This document shows, piece by piece, positions 37,601 through 50,346 of a stretch of DNA of 64,000 nucleotides (within the stretch, counting starts at the first letter, position 1; every line of letters starts with the position of its first letter). The notes below the pieces were generated by a model. It did no database searches, was not told where the DNA came from, and was given only the letters and a program-made list of their open reading frames with translations. This stretch comes from Anseranas semipalmata (taxonomy: Eukaryota; Chordata; Aves; Anseriformes; Anseranatidae): contig VXAA01006433.1 of the NCBI GenBank assembly GCA_013399115.1, positions 1,886,376-1,950,375 of the forward strand, read 5' to 3'. Both the position numbers and the translations under genes were made by a program.

Positions 37601-40369
37601 AAGGTGACCTGAGCGTGCGGGTTCCTCTCTGCAACAGGCTGGGTGTTCTGGCCGTCCACGTGTGTGCCTGGGATGCTTCTTCTGGTGGGCATCTTCCAGC
37701 AGCTACCGCCAGCCATTTGCTTCTGCCCTCCTCACAGCCTCTCCCTGGCCTGGCCTGACGACCGTGCCTGCTGCAAACTACACCAAGGCACCGGATCAGC
37801 CTTTAGAAGAAAACACATTTGGTGCCGGAGAGGTTTTACTGAGCTCCCTGCGGTCTCATGTCCGGCTCCCTAGGCACCCTGCAAACAGCTGTGGTGGCAC
37901 TGTTGGGGACAGCACGCGGAGGCCAAGCTGGGGGAAGGAGCCAGGAGCCGCTCGTGGCGGCATTGCTGTGGCAAAACCATCTACGGATTTGTGGCCTAAT
38001 GGGGTTTGGCCACGGATGAGATGAGAGATTGCTGTGCAAAGCACAGGGTACCTCACCTGCTACCCATGCATCTTCAAGCTACTGCCTATCCCCAGAGTTA
38101 CTTAGCTCAGGGGAAGGAAGATGCACGGGGAACTGACAACACACGCACTGGCACTGATTTTCAGGTGCTCTTTGAATCACTGCTTCAGTTGCTGGGAATT
38201 CAGGCTGCACTCTTGCAACCTATTTTGCACTGAGCTTCCTTGGTGCTATGGACATATGTATCGGCTTATGGGACTGAGGCTTGTCTGTTAGGATGACTCT
38301 GGCATCCCAGCCAATATTCAGTTATTTTTAGAAGATATTTCTTTCACCTGGTAAGCCTGTGAGATGTCCCAGGTGCTTTCAACCTCCATCATGCCACTTG
38401 CAGACGCTGCTCAGCAGTTTGCAGGACTAAAACCTAAAAAGCTTCCTCTTACCGCAAATTGAAACGGGAACACTTCAAGTCCTTTGCCAAGACAGCACCT
38501 GCTGACCATTCATCTCTTGAACTTTACAGTTAATAATTCTCCCTCCTGCTTATTTCTTTAATGCCTGAGAGATTTCACTTTACATTTGCTGAGATCAGTT
38601 CATTAAAATACTAATTTCAAACTGTAATTATCTGTTGGTGAGCCTTGCTATTTGCACCAGTGCTAGCACTGATACGCTCTTAACCGCAGGAGAGCTCACA
38701 GCTGCTCCAGTCCCACACAGCTCCTGGCAGGGGCACCGAGGCACTCGGATGGAGGTGGGTATGCAAGGATTTTGGGGAAGGGTTTTAAAGAACCACAGTA
38801 AACAATTAAGACTATTTTATGTGGTGGGGAAAACGCATTAATGAAAAACTGCTCTACCTATTAGAAATCAAACTGATTTTACTCAAGTTGTCATCTAGGT
38901 TTTGTATGACTTATAAATTTTAAATGAAAAATCAATTACAGAACAGCCCTTAATCTTGGCTTTGGAGTTGATTCATATTTGGATGAGAACTCTGAGACCC
39001 AACTGACCTCCCTCCATGCTAAGCACGACACAGAAAATAGTGATTTTCTATCTCACCACTCTCGTACCATTATTCAATTTTTTTTACTGCATTATGAGGA
39101 AGAGTTTTAATAATCTAGCCAGATTAAATGAATAAAAGGATGCTGCTGACAAGTTAGAAACAGAGAGAAGCTGTGCGTTTCTAGCAGATTTCAAACTCCG
39201 TATTATTACAGCACGTAAGAGATGATTAACAAAGAAAAATATTACAGTTATCTACTCCCTTTGAGAGTCTAACTAATGAACCTCTAACAGCTGCTGTTGA
39301 AAAATCAGTAACACTATCACTATCAATTTCAAGACAAAGCGCGGCTGACAGATGTTTGAAGTGATAAATCAGGCTGCACAAGGATTAAAATAACAAGTCC
39401 CAAATGGCCTTTAAAAGACAAAGGTGCTGCAGCAAACTATTTTCAGCCACTTTGGATACTGTCAAAAGTTAGATCACTGATACAATTATCTTGCAAAACA
39501 GTAATGGCCAAAGTAATATGTTACGAAAAATCTAACAATGGCAATACTGGAGCCAAGTTTTTGAAAAGAACAGGTTTTATATTCATTTGCGCTTTTAATG
39601 GCAGGACTGAGAATGCTGTGCTGCCCTGAATATTACTTCTGGGAATGAGTTATGAAAAGTGTGTGCTGGGCTGAAGCATAAAATGGAACTGAATTGCATT
39701 CTTGTACATTTTAATTAATCCTATTTTAAAGCAAGAAGTTACATTTTAATAGGCAATGAACACCACTATTTAAATAAGGCATAAGATTTTTCTGTTGCTT
39801 CACTGCAGGCTGAATTTCCTAACAACCTGCAGTGATGGAGATAATTAAAAGGGTCCATCCCAGGAAGATACCGTGTGCTTGCAAACTGCTGCCTTCCTTG
39901 GGACACAGATGTAGCGAGGGGAGAGAGACCCAAAATCAGCGTTTCTGAACTTGATTTCAGCTTTCACTGTTATGTGCCTCTTGTCAGAGGGTGCATAACT
40001 CCGTTGTGTTAGGAAGCGTTCTGTTCAAGGAAGGAGAATGGAAGTTTTCCTGACACCGGCCTCGGGCTTGCCATGCCGGGAAGGGGCTGCTGGGCCTGCT
40101 GCCGGTGCTGGGCCTGGTGGCATCCCCATGCCTCCGGACGCTTCCTTGTAAATCTTCCACTCCCGCCATCTGAAGAATGCGTGGACGCATCCAAGGGTCC
40201 GCCAGCTGGGCAGGGATGGGGGAACAACTCATAATCACAAGTTCAAAGCTTTCTTCCAGAAACCGCATGTCACTGTTTACTTTAAGCGTGGTGTTCCGTC
40301 CTGGAAATCCCAATTCCCGTGTGCGCTTCTCTCACTGCACCAGGAGGTGAATGGTCAGGGCCTGCTGCC

Positions 40370-40560
40370 TGCCCAGGGTTAGCTGCCCGGGCCGCCTCGG
40401 CGGCGCAGCGGGAGGTGCAGGGCCGCAGGCCAGGTGAGAGGCTCCCGCCCGCGGCCCTCCGCTGCGGCTGGGCCCGGGGAGCGCGGGCGCCATTACGCGG
40501 TGTGGGTGCGGCCTGGCCCCTTCTCGCTGCCCGCCCCGGCGCGGGCGTGATGTGTGAGAC
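40370..40560. promoter_or_regulatory. CpG island-like block
   Basis: About 190 bases of very GC-rich DNA dense in CpG (for example CGGGCCGCCTCGGCGGCGCA at 40388-40407 and GCCCGCCCCGGCGCGGGCGT near 40529). It is the most promoter-like sequence upstream of the NXPH2 exon and on a plausible scale for its first exon, but no signal-peptide coding sequence followed by a donor is found in it on the - strand. A CpG-island promoter for NXPH2 or for a non-coding RNA is inference. Confidence 0.45.
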
Positions 40561-41291
40561 CACGGCAGTTTTCTAAATGAAACAAAAGTCTTTTTCCTTT
40601 TGAAACCGCCTAGCATGATGGAGCACACTGGGGCACTTGTAGATATTTTATTGCTGCCTACATACGTGCATGCATGCTGCTTTCCTAAATGAATTACTCT
40701 CTTAAAGAAGAGAAAATCGTGGACTGATGCTGCTTTATTATTAAGTTTGAAGGTGAAACAATATTACCCTTTGACCAGCAGCAGTCAGCCATGCGTGCAG
40801 CCGTTGTGTGCTGCATAATGGTGTAGTAACACTGACTTACACTGTAAGGTCCTGTTTAAACTCAGATTTAATCCCTTTTAATTTAGTTGGCCATCTTTTG
40901 TGTCCCCGAGAAAAGGAAAAACAAAATTCCTTTCAGCCTGAATTTGGTTGTGCTCTGAAGATTTGGGGAACAGTTAGAGCTTAGTTGGTCAAATCCTTTC
41001 TAAATTAAAAGCTTCCAAAAATAGAAATATTTTCCTTAGTGATTTTTTAGCTACTTATCAATCTAAGAACTCAACTTTTTGGATTAATTTTAAAAACAAA
41101 TAAAGAATCCACTACTCCCATTCAAAACCACTGTTAGGTACATGAAATGTTAATTCCAAAATGAAATGGCAATTTTGAGACACTTAAGAAATGATGAGGT
41201 CTAAATTTGAAATCCAGTCGCCATGTGATTTTCAAGAGGGTTTAACAAGAAGTTGGTTATTCATCTGGCCTATACCCAGATGTACCAAATT

Positions 41292-41685
41292 CACAGAATC
41301 ACAGCATCACAGAATCATTTAGGTTGGAAGAGACCTTTAAGATCACCCAGTCCAACCTATGACCTAACACTAACAAGCCCTCCATTAAACTGTCACTAAG
41401 CTCTACATCTAAATGTCTTTTGAATACCTCCAGGGATGGTGACTCAACCACTTCCCTGGGCAGCCTGTTCCAATGCCTCACAACCCTTTCAGTAAAGAAG
41501 CTTTTCCTAACATCCAACCTAAACCTCCCCTGGCACAACTTTAGCCCATTCCCCCTCGTCCTATCACTGGACACGTGGGAGAAGAGACCAATTCCCACCT
41601 TGCTATAGCCTCCTTTAAGGTACCTGTAGAGAGCGATAAGGTCACCCCTGAGACTCCTCTTCTCCAGGCTAAACAACCCCAGCTC
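41292..41685 (-). mobile_element. CR1 retrotransposon 3' end
   Basis: A 5'-truncated CR1 copy on the - strand. It starts within ORF2 at GLFSLEKRS, keeps [51 protein letters not shown] and [12 protein letters not shown], and ends in three copies of the 8-bp terminal repeat (CACAGAAT/CACAGCAT/CACAGAAT on the + strand at 41292-41315). The open frame and close match to the copy at 9471 suggest the same or a closely related subfamily. Confidence 0.95.
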
Positions 41686-43598
41686 ATGACTTCTGTTTCA
41701 AAAACAGAGAAGGGATGAGTTTGATATCCACTTTGCCTGGAAGAATGTCACAATACATGCCTGGCTTGTCCCCATTCGGTAATTTACAGAGGTGTTTACT
41801 GTCTAGGACCTTTAAACATGCACTCTAAGAACATAAAAAGGACCTGAAGAAAGAAAGGTTTACTTCAGACATAAACGTTACATTCTAGCACAATAAGTGT
41901 TAATACAAATTGCTGTCTTTTGCATATAAAAATATAATTTAAAACCTATTTGCTCCACATATGCTATATCCATACCAAAAAAAGAGGGAATACATTCAGT
42001 GCATCTTTACATCTTTCAACCTTCTTTTACTGTAAATTACTGTGCACATAACCCCAAGTATTAATTTGGTCTCATCACAGGGTGCATTTGATACATTTCA
42101 ATTAGCATATACAGAATAATGTTTCCAGGTTGTATAAAAGAGTGATACTGGCAGGGTGCTTGCAGTTGGTGAAACAAGCGCTAAAGGTAGATAAATCACC
42201 CACTGGCAGACTAGGGCTGGGGGGAGATGGGACTCTAGCACAGTGCTTTCAAGGCACACACATCTAAAATGTATAGCCTAGAAAATGCACAATCCTAGAA
42301 ATGAGACAGCAGGAAGCATTCTCTTCATATGCATACTAAAGGTGCTTTAGAGGAAAGGCTATAAAAACGCATAATGTTAAAAAGTCTCCCCTATGTTACC
42401 ATGAATAAAGCAAATAGGAATCCAGATTTTGGTGGATACATGTGTTCTAACAGCCAATGCTTCTGCATACTCTGTTTCCCAAACCTTTGACTACAAAACC
42501 TCAGAAGGCCTAAATATGAAGTCAGTTTGGATAAGCATTCAATGAGAAATCTCGGCTCTGTTGACTTTGTTAACTTCAGTCACAGCAGACAGTATATTTC
42601 CAAAAGTTTAGATAACGTCTATGCTATTCACAGTTCTCTGTCAACAACCCCCGTGATTCTCTTCACTGATCCTGGTCTTGACCATGAACAATAACAAAAA
42701 CAAAGTGCCTCTTTTGTAAATCGGTGTTCGTTTAAATTTCTTTGGGGATTTTTCTTTTTCGGTTGATCAGTCTTGAACTCTTGGGCAGATAATGAATTTG
42801 CTTCCAATCTGCTTTCCAGAATCCATAACTGCAAACAAGACTTACAGGTCACTGCTTAGTTCACTTACTGTCTAAAAGGGTTTAATATGAAATAAAGTCT
42901 TTCTCATTAAGTAGACAAATTCTGAGATGGTACACAAAACCTAACCAAAATTTATGAATGGGTTTGGGACTAAGATTATTCATGCTGCTTGTTAACACTC
43001 AAAAACTGAACAATCTGGGGTTGGGAAGAACAGTTTTTTAAGCAAGAGATCTGAGATGTGATCTGATAAGCAGAAGGTACAAGCTGATGACATGTAAGTA
43101 AAGTCAGGCTTTAAAAAGCACGCGTTCCTTCTTGTTTTTAATGTGTGTTTTCATACAGATTGTGGAGATCAAAGAAGGAAACAAATCTAACTGTAACTGC
43201 TGCCTAGGCCAAAGCTGGTAATAAGCATAAGGCAGCCAAAAAAGCAACTCTGTTGTAAATGTTTTAAACTGCCTCCTCTGCATACAAATGGTGGTTCTAC
43301 AGTGATGGCAAGTAATCCCTTGTATTAAAATTGAATGTGCTGCCCTACTCGATCAATTACAAAGATTTTTTAAAGTCTATAAATATGTATGTGCATGACT
43401 GAATCAGTAATAAAAATGTGATTTTATAAATCTCCAAGTCTCTATGCTCAGGTCAATAGACTGTGCTACATCAAATAGCGTTACAACTCCTGCTACCTGT
43501 GAAGCACCAGCTGGTTGTGACGAAGCCTTTCAGGAGAGGCTGGTTTGCCTGTCCTACCTGCCTGCATTGCTGCAGGGGGAAGGACGAAGGAGCACAGC

Positions 43599-43654
43599 AC
43601 TGGCACCGGGTGGCACTGGCACCGGGTGGCACTGGCACCAGGTGACACTGGCAG
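43599..43654. repeat. 16-bp minisatellite, 3.5 copies
   Basis: ACTGGCACCGGGTGGC is repeated exactly at 43599-43614 and 43615-43630, then with two differences at 43631-43646, and partly again. It generates repetitive frames (for example GWHWHR) on both strands that are not genes. Confidence 0.9.
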
Positions 43655-44691
43655 GGGCCTGCAGCCATCAGCACAGGAGGCGCCAAAGCCCGGGGAGATG
43701 TTGTCACCAGCAGCAGGAGGCAAGCATTAAGTGCAACAAAATTAGCCCAGCCATTTATCTACTGTTGCATTACTGGGTTAGCCAGGGAGGCCTTTGCTTC
43801 CTTCTTTTCTCTGCCTGGTCTCCAGCAATTATAGAAACACAGTGTAAGTTTTCGATGCCCCAAGGCTGTGGTTCCACATTCCCTAATGCCAGTTCCCTGT
43901 GTGCCTGGCTCACCCACCACTACAAACTTAATCCGGATCAGGCATAACCATCAGATTAGCCAGAGTATGTGCATGGTTTTGGATCAGAAATTTCTGAATA
44001 AATCTGTTTTACCTGTTCCTCTTGGCTAGGGTGGAAGCAGAGAACATTTCGGTTGCTGTCTGAGGTGCAGCATCTCCTCACTGTCCACAAGTCACGCACC
44101 AAGGAGAGCAGGACTGCTGGACTCACTGTGAGATACACGGGTTGCTATCACCCACGATAACAAGAGCTTGAATACATTATTTAACTGAATAGAGACTTTG
44201 TATTTCCAAATCGTGCTCTAGAAAAGAAAATCTTGGCAGATCTCCTTCCAGACAGCAAAGGGCGACACCTCATTAGTGTAGATAAGATGTTTGTGGCTTG
44301 TGTCTGACTTTGCTTACAGCTCGGCTGAATTTCAGCCAAAATTTTGATAGCTGAATATGGATCGAAATGTCTAAACAATTTTGATGTGCACTTCATTGCT
44401 GCTCAATACTTGGAAGAGGCTATTTCCTCCAGGGTGCCAACAGCATGCTTCACTTAGCTGCTTTTTCTCCTCTTGTCCTCATGGTCACTACACATGGCAA
44501 ACCTAGCCCAGCTGGGAAGGAGGAGGAGAGGACACTACGCTGCCAGTTTGCTCCTCTCTCTGGATGGGGCTGCTGCTTTCCTGGCCTCCTGATTCTCCCA
44601 CTGCTGTTCCTCCTCTCAAGGTACGAGGGCTCCTCCTGCTGAGGTCTGGGTTCAGGAATGCGTGTCGGCCACGTGCCAACAGCTTCCCTGC

Positions 44692-44736
44692 TCCTGCCTG
44701 GTGCCATCCTGCCTGGTGCCATCCTGCCCGGTGCTG
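44692..44736. repeat. 15-bp tandem repeat, three copies
   Basis: TCCTGCCTGGTGCCA occurs at 44692-44706 and 44707-44721, with a third, slightly altered copy at 44722-44736. Confidence 0.9.
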
Positions 44737-47700
44737 TAGGCTGATACCACGCCACCAACACCAGCCCTTGCACTGAAGGGAGAGTCCTCTTGTGTGTTGG
44801 TGTGTCCCGGGAACCCTCTCATTCCAGACTGCCACTGAAAGGGCGTTCAGGCATGTCTGCACAAAACTGAGAGAAAGCAATTCATTTGGAAGAATGTAGG
44901 TACTATGCATGTAGAGATGTATTCGATTTCTTGTACATTAAGCCCAGAAAATCCAAATGTACTACACCTGGGTCATTTTTGTAATAAAAATCTTGCATTT
45001 TGCGTGGTTATATGAGGAAAACATTCCCTCTGAGAAGCTAAGACCCATGCAACCATCGATGAGTTTCAGCAAGAAGCATCTCAAAAGCATGTTGGCTGCA
45101 GATTTGACTTCTCATGTCTGATAGCTACAGGCTAGACTCATGCAAATAACTGATATGTGTGATTGTTTCAAAAGGGAATTATAACTGAGAGTACAGGGAG
45201 AAGATAATCAGTTGCAGAAGGTCAAGAATGGCTAGCCACTGCCTTTCTTTTAAATTATATTATATGATAAATGACTGAATAAGACATATGTGCTTTTATT
45301 GCTACACTCATGACTTCAACTGAGCAGCTCTTATTTTTTGCTCTATGGCTAATATTGTAATTAAACCTTGGTATACACTTTGGGAATCTTTAAAAAGTCT
45401 TCTGAGCTGTGCTGCACAAAATACTTCTTACAGAACCATTCCTTTTCTGATTTCATTCATGTTTATATTATTTATATAACAGACAGAGGGAATCAAATCA
45501 CACAGCCTACAAAAAAGAGTGAAAAACAGGGCCTTACTTGCTCCCAGTAGTAAAGAAATGTAGCGTTAAGACTTGAAACTCATTTCCAATTTTCTGTGTT
45601 CGTAACACAGTCTCTAAACAGTGCATTATCTCACATACCAGATGTGCAGCAGTATCTAGGTACAACAGGGTGCGATAAGTATGGAATTTCAGCCTTATTT
45701 CTTCTTTTATGCTTTAAGTCAAATCCTTACTCTGATTTTAATTTAGGTTTCTGTCTTGTTTTGGTGTGTTTTAGAGGGTGGGAGAGAGGTGGGGAGTTTG
45801 GCGTTCAATTATAGAAATGGAAAAAGAAATCATCTGGGATTCAGAGTATCTTAAGTTAACAACGCAAGCGAAATCAACATCCAAACCTCTAATTTTATTT
45901 AAATTGGTGTAAAACTAGACTATAGAAACAACTTATGCTGATGTGATTAACTCCACCATTCAAGTGGAATTTGGCCCCTAGACAACAGTCTCTTGGCTGA
46001 TTGCAGCAAGCTGCTTTTGGAACTAAAATAAAGTGGAGGGATCTTGAAAGTTACTTGAATCACTGTCAAGTGCTATTCTGAAAATACTGTTTGGATATTA
46101 AATAATTTGAACACATTTAGATAAATAACCCATTTATTTTTGTGTTACTAAGAGGTACACCAATAATAACAATAAAAAAAACAATTACTATTCTCTCTCA
46201 GCTGAGATGCGGTAACCTCATAAAGCAATGAAACGCTGTTGCAGGAGCATGTTTTTCGTGTATAAGTAGTCACCCTGGAAATAGAGGAAATAAAACTTTC
46301 TACCAGGCTGAATATAAAAACTTGGATACAGCATGCTAATTTTCTGGTATGTTAATAGCATTTGGGAGTTGGAAGGTGGGAGTTTCAGCTCAAGGGAAAA
46401 GAGAGACCACAGTGGGGGAAACCGGCTTTATTCTTCAAGGCACATTTTGTCCCGCTGTTTCTCAAGGAAGGTTCCTTTGTCTGCAAGGAATCACCGAGTG
46501 CTCTTTAGATTCAAAGGAAACTTCTTGCTGGTTTCTGTGGGCTTTGACTGGGGCCCAGAGTCTGAACATCAGCGTGGTGCTGAGCAGCCCCATAAGACGT
46601 GAAGGAGGTTTCTGTGAACATTGAAAAGGTTCAGTTCCTTGCAGGATCAAAGGGCTGCACACCTTTAAAGAAGCTGAGCATGATATACAGTGCTTCCAGT
46701 CATCCGCAAATGAATGAGCTAATTAATTTTTTTTTTTTTTTTGCTCTGGTATACTGCGTAGTCCAGTTAAGTTGCTAAGCCAATCACATTGAAATAAATC
46801 AACCGTATTGTTACATAATTCTTTTTAATAAACAGAGATATCATTACATGAACTAGGTTCTAAGGGTGCCAGATGCTCCTAAACAGGGAGTCTAATTTAT
46901 ATCATTGATTTCAAGAAGCAACCCATTCATGTGTAATCGCTGTTATCTCAGTTTAAAGTATCTCATATATAAATGAGAGCACAGATGAGCTAAATATGGA
47001 CCTTACTTAATTCCCCATCACACAATCACACAAAACTGTTGTCCTAAACACTGAATAAATGGCTTTGCTGAGATTGTTCTTTTTAGCACAGTTAATAGGA
47101 TTGCAACAAAATAGAGGGGCAAAAATACCCTCTCAAAATTATTGCACCCAACATGATGAAAAAACACTTGACCTTCAAAAAACCAAACATTTTGCTGAAG
47201 CAAGAACATATGCTGGAAGGTTAGCTCTCTGTAAAGTGAAGGGGGGTGAACCGGGTTCATTGCCTCACTCACAGCTGCCAGCCCGCGATGCTCCCCATAG
47301 CAGAGCACTCCAGGAGCCAGTGGGGACTGCAATGGACTTAGTGGCTCAGACAGAGCGGGAAAGCCAGTCCCTTCTGCAAAGAAAGATTATGTGCTTTAGT
47401 TTTGATTAAGGCTTCAAGGATACTATTAGAGGAGATGGAAAGTAGAGATGTTCCCCTCAAATACTGTCAGTGACGCAGGCTCCCTCAGAGAAGGGCATAA
47501 TGCACAAATCTAACCCAGTAATCAAGCAAGGTTGTTTTTATCTTTCATGCCCTTGGTTTAGGCTTTTTTCTCCCGTAGAGGAGTATACAAAACAAAAAAA
47601 TATCTTGGTTGTTTTTTTTTTATTAGCTTCATTGGAGGGTTGAATGAGTCATACAGAAGTTGAGGCATGCAAAGTAAGTTTAGCTGACTCTTGTAAGCCC

Positions 47701-49224
47701 TGAGCAAGTATTTCCTGAAGAAACTGTCACTAAACAGTAATAAGCTTCACCCCTCAAAGATGAACGCCATCATTTAGAGGGAAGAAATGGTGATTACTGG
47801 ACATTTTTGCTTCTCCTATGCCTACCACCCAAGTTTGTTCCTGTTTATTTTGGACCTCAACAAAACAGCTTTAGCTTTATGTGTTTACTTGGACAGCGAT
47901 GATTGAGAGCTACTTCTCTGGAAAAAAGCTGAAGGAAAAACCCCTGTGGTTTCCATTTGGACATTAGAGAGTTGATGTGTTTTGCTGTCACATTCTATTT
48001 TTAAATGCATGACACTGCACAGGTGTTCAGACTCCAAATCCTTAGCTAAATCTGTCATCTCTCAGCAGCTTGTCACTAGATCAGCTAACAAACTAAGGGG
48101 AGAATGAAGTTCCTGTATGGTAGAAAACTGCAAGTGCTCGACAACGGTTAACCATAATTTCTTTCCATCATTGAAAAATATCACTACACTTGATCAATTT
48201 GCAGGTGATATATTTGCTTTGAGGTTCATTTGTCTATCTGGAATTTCTCAATTTAGTATTTTATCTAGAAGCCCTTAATATGTAGGACACAAACTCACAG
48301 ACGATTAAAAATGCAAATCATTTTTGCAGGAGCAAAAGTTGTTAGTCTGACTCAAAGCATAGGCTGCCAGTTTTACCTCTGAGCTTGTTATCCATAATAC
48401 ACCAGTTGAATTCAGGAAGTCAAGATTTATGATGAATTACAAATCATCTTCCTGTGTCTGCGTTAAGCAGACGTCATTTCTATACCTGTGGGTATAGCTA
48501 AATGTAACACAGCTAAGAATATAATAATCAGTATTTTAGGCAAGCTGGTCTTGGGATTCTAGTCCAAAAGGTGGCTAGCCCACACTAACATTATTCTTGA
48601 ACTTTTTGTTGAATCTTATGCATTGCTGATGAAGACTTTAGGGAAAAATGTACCATGTCCAAGCTATATAGGGACAGGGAAAGAAGGAAGATTGAAGCAG
48701 TTCTTACAGGACTGGTGCTCCAGAGTGACCAAGAGAGCGCATGTTGCTGCTTCTGCATGGAGCATCCTCATTCTAAATGAACGTTTCCGATGCCCAGAAG
48801 CACTTTTGCTTCTGAATCTACATGTCTCTTTGCTGTTGCAGCATTGGAAGACCAAACCCAAGATCCCTGCTTGCAAGTTTTAGATCTCCCTAGAGAGACT
48901 TGAAGTGGATCATTATGTCCTTCCAGCTCATCTACAGGAAAAAAAAAAAAAAAAAGTGACCGGTAACTATTCCTTTGCTGGAGATTCCTTAAATTTTGGC
49001 TTGATGATCATTTAGCATCCATCACTAAATGAGAACAGTGGTGCCTGTTTCACTGATATACTATTGATTATATAGCGTAGACTCATTGCAATAGATGAAT
49101 TTGACTGTTGTACATCTAAGCACAACTAATTCAAATCCCCTGAAATGTTGATTCTATTCCCTACATAATCTTTACTATCAGTAGAAGAGAACTGAATCAA
49201 GGATCCCCTGAGCAATCTCAACCC

Positions 49225-49785
49225 ATATATAGTCCATGAGATGGGTTATCATCCAAGCATGCTAAGTGAGCTGGTTGATGTTTCTATAAGGCTGTTCTCT
49301 ATCAGGTTTGAAAGGTTTTGGAGACTGGGAGAGGTCCCCGATGACTGGAGAAAAGCAAATGTAGTGACCATTTTCAAAAAAAAAAAAAAAGCTAAGAACA
49401 ATCTGAGGGATTACCAGCTACTCAGACTCCCTTCAGCCCCTGGGGAAATCATGGAGCAAATCCTCTCTAAAGGCACATCTGGGCACATGGAGGGGAATAT
49501 GATGACTGGGAATAGCCAGTCAGATTTACCATGGATTTACTAAATTTGCCACACTTGACTAAACTGATTGTCAAACATTTATCAGAAGACTAGATCTGTG
49601 GGTTGAGGGATAACAGAAGAATGTCATCTGCTTTGATCAGCAATATTTAGCAAGGGATATTTCAGCCTAGATGAGCAGACTGAGTAGATTTGGGTGTGAA
49701 AGTGGCTGGACTCAGGCTCAGAAGGTAGTGCGTCATGGGTCATACTCTTACTGGAGGTCAGTAGCAAACAGAGTCCCACTCTTCT
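49225..49785 (+). mobile_element. Old CR1 fragment, reverse-transcriptase region
   Basis: The + strand encodes a decayed part of CR1 ORF2: FERFWRLGEVPDDWRKANVV, then TIFKKKKKAKNN and LRDYQLLRLPSAPGEIMEQI. This is the conserved start of the CR1 reverse transcriptase domain (EVPxDWKKANVxPIFKK...NYRPVSL in intact members). Similarity continues at DNA level, with interruptions, to about 49785 (GGTCATACTCTTACTGGAGG then GTCAGTAGCA). Stops and an A-run expansion at 49376-49390 show it is dead. It is more diverged than the neighbouring copy at 50103, so probably older. Borders are approximate. Confidence 0.8.
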
Positions 49786-50102
49786 GTAAGATGATAGACA
49801 GAATTCACAGAGGGATGTTCTAGGGTTACATTTTCATTATCATTATTGTTACTGAAAGGCTTTGAGGTAGTTTGTTAGAAAGCACAGTATAAACAAGAAT
49901 TATCAGAACTACTGAATAAGATTATTTAAACAATGTTGTTTGCTTCAAATTTCTTTATAAAGTTATTTTCAAAATATATTAATTGAAGTTGTTGCTGCTA
50001 AGATTGAAGAATCTGAAGGAGGGGCTTATTACCCACCAACAGCCACTGACAGGTGCTGAGTATTTAAGTTAACCTCTTCCTCTTCATATTTGTAGTGTGT
50101 TT

Positions 50103-50346
50103 AAGTTGTGCCAGGGGAGGTTTAGGTTGGATGTTAGGAAAAACTTCTTTACTGAAAGGGTTGTGAGGCATTGGAATAGGCTGTCCAGGGAAGTGGTTGA
50201 GTCACAATCCATGGAGGTATTCAAAAGACATATAGATGTAGAGCTTAGTGACGTGGTTTAGTGGAGGGCTTGTTAGTGTTAGGTCACAGGTTGGACTAGG
50301 TGATCTTGGAGGTCTTTTCCAACCTAAATGGTTCTGTGATTCTGTG
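50103..50346 (+). mobile_element. CR1 retrotransposon 3' end
   Basis: The + strand carries the last part of CR1 (GTTTAGGTTGGATGTTAGGA, then the RHWNRLxRE-coding region, then GGACTAGGTGATCTTGGAGG) and ends TTCTGTGATTCTGTG at 50346, two copies of the terminal octamer. It is well preserved compared with the fragment 300 bases upstream, so it is probably a separate insertion. Confidence 0.95.

Larger units (their letters stand above)
41686..49224. other. Non-coding, no gene recognised
   Basis: AT-rich DNA without recognisable exons. Notable items are two small minisatellites (43599-43654 and 44692-44736), a T run at 46729-46742 and an A run near 48941-48956. A hydrophobic + strand frame near 44560-44625 followed by GTACGAGG looked signal-peptide-like but is on the wrong strand for NXPH2 and has no supporting homology. 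Confidence 0.5.

Noticed and set aside
39984..40313. A - strand frame beside the CpG block containing MRFLEESFELVIMSC
   Set aside because: The N-terminus is not hydrophobic enough for a signal peptide and the only in-phase GT (GTGATT) is a poor donor.
43444..43947. A 167-codon + strand frame
   Set aside because: It is driven by the GC-rich 16-bp tandem repeat, with no family match on either strand.
44445..44642. A + strand frame with a hydrophobic run near 44560-44625 followed by a GT donor-like GTACGA
   Set aside because: Considered as a signal-peptide exon, but it is on the opposite strand to NXPH2 and no partner exon is visible.
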